Assembly (NCBI RefSeq): GCF_000626715.1
Contig: NZ_AQRA01000007.1
Location: 124,001-188,000 of the forward strand
Direction: 5' to 3'
DNA from: Aquimarina atlantica
Lineage (GTDB): Bacteria; Bacteroidota; Bacteroidia; Flavobacteriales; Flavobacteriaceae
DNA length: 64,000 nt
This document shows positions 62,852 through 64,000 of this stretch, in pieces. Every line of letters starts with the position of its first letter. The stretch's first letter is position 1. A program made the position numbers and the translations under genes. The notes under the pieces are model-generated. The model searched no databases. It worked only from the letters and a program-made list of their open reading frames with translations, and had not been told where the DNA came from.

Positions 62852-64000
62852 GAAATTTACTTTACACTATACTACTTTTTACACAGTGTATTGTTGGTGT
62901 TGCACAGCATACAAATCAAAATTTTCCGCCCCCTAGTGATCCTCCCCAGGTTTTTGCAAAACGTGCAAAGGGTTCCATAAAAATCGATGGCAAATTAAAT
63001 GAGTCTGACTGGCAGGAAGCTCCTGTTACCAAAGATTTTTTTCGCATGGAACCCCGACAGGGAGGAGCTTATACATATAAAACCGAAGTACGTGTTTTAT
63101 TTGATGAGAAGCAATTATACGTAGGCGTGTTTTGTGAAGATTCTTTAGGGAAAAAAGGAGTTCGGGTACAAGATTTAAGAAGAGATTTTAGTGCCGGTGA
63201 GAATGATATTTTTGGTATTCAATTAGATCCTCAAAATCTCAAACAATACTGCGTTTCGTTTCAAACCACTCCGTATGGTAATCAACGAGACTTACAGAAT
63301 TTTAATGATAATAGTACCGATAATGACTGGAATGCACTATGGTCGGTACGCACTCATAGAACCGATATGGGGTATTATGCAGAGTTTGCGATACCCTTTA
63401 CATCTATTCGGTACGACAGTCAGAAAAGCGAAGAAGATATTACCTGGGGAATTACATTTAGCAGATTAGCAAGAAGAGATTATGAGCGAACCGTTTTTCC
63501 TGCTATTCCTCAATCTTTTTCTCCGTACAGGATGACATATGCTGCGCAACTAAAAGGGTTAGAACTTCCCAGTTCTGGAGCAAATCTTAGAGTAGAACCT
63601 TATTCTCTATATCAATACACAACGACTGACACAGAAGGAGAAAAAAACTCTGATAGTAAACTAAAATTTGGAGGAGATGCAAAATGGGCAATAAGTCCAC
63701 GATCGGTCTTAGACATAACTGTTAATACAGATTTTGCACAGGCAGATGTAGATAGAGCGGTTAACAATCTTGAACGGTTCAATATATTTTTTCCAGAGCG
63801 AAGGCAATTTTTCTTAGAAAACTCTGGGATTTGGGCAGGAGCCTCTAATAATTTGGTTCGTCCTTTTTTTAGTAGAAAAATTGGATTAGAAGGTAAATTT
63901 AATGCTGTTCCTGCTCCCATCAATGTCGGAACACGTTTTACAGACAGAAACGATAAAAGAACGCTGGCAGGGTTATATATCCATCAAAGAAATACTGATA
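62848..64000 (+). CDS. DUF5916-like secreted protein (3' end outside window)
   Basis: The frame starts at an ATG overlapping the previous stop and is open to the window end, giving at least 384 residues. A signal peptide (MRNLLYTILLFTQCIVGVAQ) is followed by a carbohydrate-binding family 9-like domain with IKIDGKLNESDWQEAPV, and VRVLFDEKQLYVGVFCED, then DFFRMEPRQGG. Next comes the region VLDITVNTDFAQADVDRAVN and NIFFPERRQFFLENSGIW, diagnostic of DUF5916, whose C-terminal half is usually an outer-membrane barrel. Its role with the ABC transporter is unknown. Confidence 0.82.
   Translation, partial: MRNLLYTILLFTQCIVGVAQHTNQNFPPPSDPPQVFAKRAKGSIKIDGKLNESDWQEAPVTKDFFRMEPRQGGAYTYKTEVRVLFDEKQLYVGVFCEDSLGKKGVRVQDLRRDFSAGENDIFGIQLDPQNLKQYCVSFQTTPYGNQRDLQNFNDNSTDNDWNALWSVRTHRTDMGYYAEFAIPFTSIRYDSQKSEEDITWGITFSRLARRDYERTVFPAIPQSFSPYRMTYAAQLKGLELPSSGANLRVEPYSLYQYTTTDTEGEKNSDSKLKFGGDAKWAISPRSVLDITVNTDFAQADVDRAVNNLERFNIFFPERRQFFLENSGIWAGASNNLVRPFFSRKIGLEGKFNAVPAPINVGTRFTDRNDKRTLAGLYIHQRNTD

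Noticed and set aside
53932..64000. Assignment of the peptide locus to methanobactin, lanthipeptide or sactipeptide classes
   Set aside because: The marker enzymes (DUF692/MbnB-MbnC, LanB/C/M, radical SAM, YcaO) are absent from the visible genes.

Overview
The window is AT-rich bacterial DNA that reads as a member of the Flavobacteriia (Bacteroidetes). Supporting signs are the TAnnTTTG-type -7 promoter boxes, starts that mostly lack a Shine-Dalgarno sequence, the order rplQ-carA-eno-gltA, a Rho with a long Asn/Arg-rich insert, and Bacteroidetes-restricted families (DUF4293, DUF3667, DUF1599, BT_3928, DUF4374, DUF5916). The genus cannot be fixed from sequence alone; a marine flavobacterium is a reasonable guess.

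Bases 1-11.7 kb hold the S10-spc-alpha ribosomal supercluster, entered inside rplB and ending at rplQ. It includes secY, infA and rpoA and lacks map and adk. Two small genes, rpmD and rpmJ, lie inside it. rpsD and rplQ are each preceded by a structured leader, and rpmJ has its own promoter. Then come central metabolism genes (carA, eno, gltA), an arginase/CtlX/Rrf2 arginine-catabolism set, a CpeT-like lipoprotein, argS, an acetyltransferase, ffh and folD.

From 24.7 to 41.3 kb lie mostly housekeeping genes: an SH3b/Ala-rich coiled-coil protein, msrA, rho, a phosphoesterase, truA, an ABC exporter, cdaA (c-di-AMP synthase), folP, a DoxX/DUF6624 fusion with an orphan DppB-like permease, tpiA, prmA and clpS. 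A secreted M57 metalloprotease follows. Next is a TetR-controlled block (TetR, MMPL/RND exporter, LolA-like carrier, outer-membrane barrel) carrying four copies of a 15-bp operator and a decayed membrane-protein gene. After that come a SigJ-type sigma factor with azoreductase and cupin genes, an AraC regulator, a class C beta-lactamase-like lipoprotein and a YceI protein.

The most interesting region is 53.9-64 kb. A 36-codon gene too short for usual gene calling encodes a peptide with a GG junction followed by a Cys/His-rich tail (THCSNCGHCSSTL). Its promoter appears to overlap two copies of a GCAACA-N-TGTTGC operator, and a strong hairpin terminator follows it directly. Downstream on the same strand are a small GRDP-like protein with conserved Trp/His motifs, a cytoplasmic Ig-like protein whose C-terminus resembles a PqqD-type RiPP recognition element, a TonB-dependent receptor, a DUF4374 lipoprotein, an ABC ATPase with two DUF3526-type permeases, and a DUF5916 protein running off the window. 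I read this as a candidate metal-responsive RiPP or metallophore locus with no recognised modification enzyme. That reading is inference, not proof.
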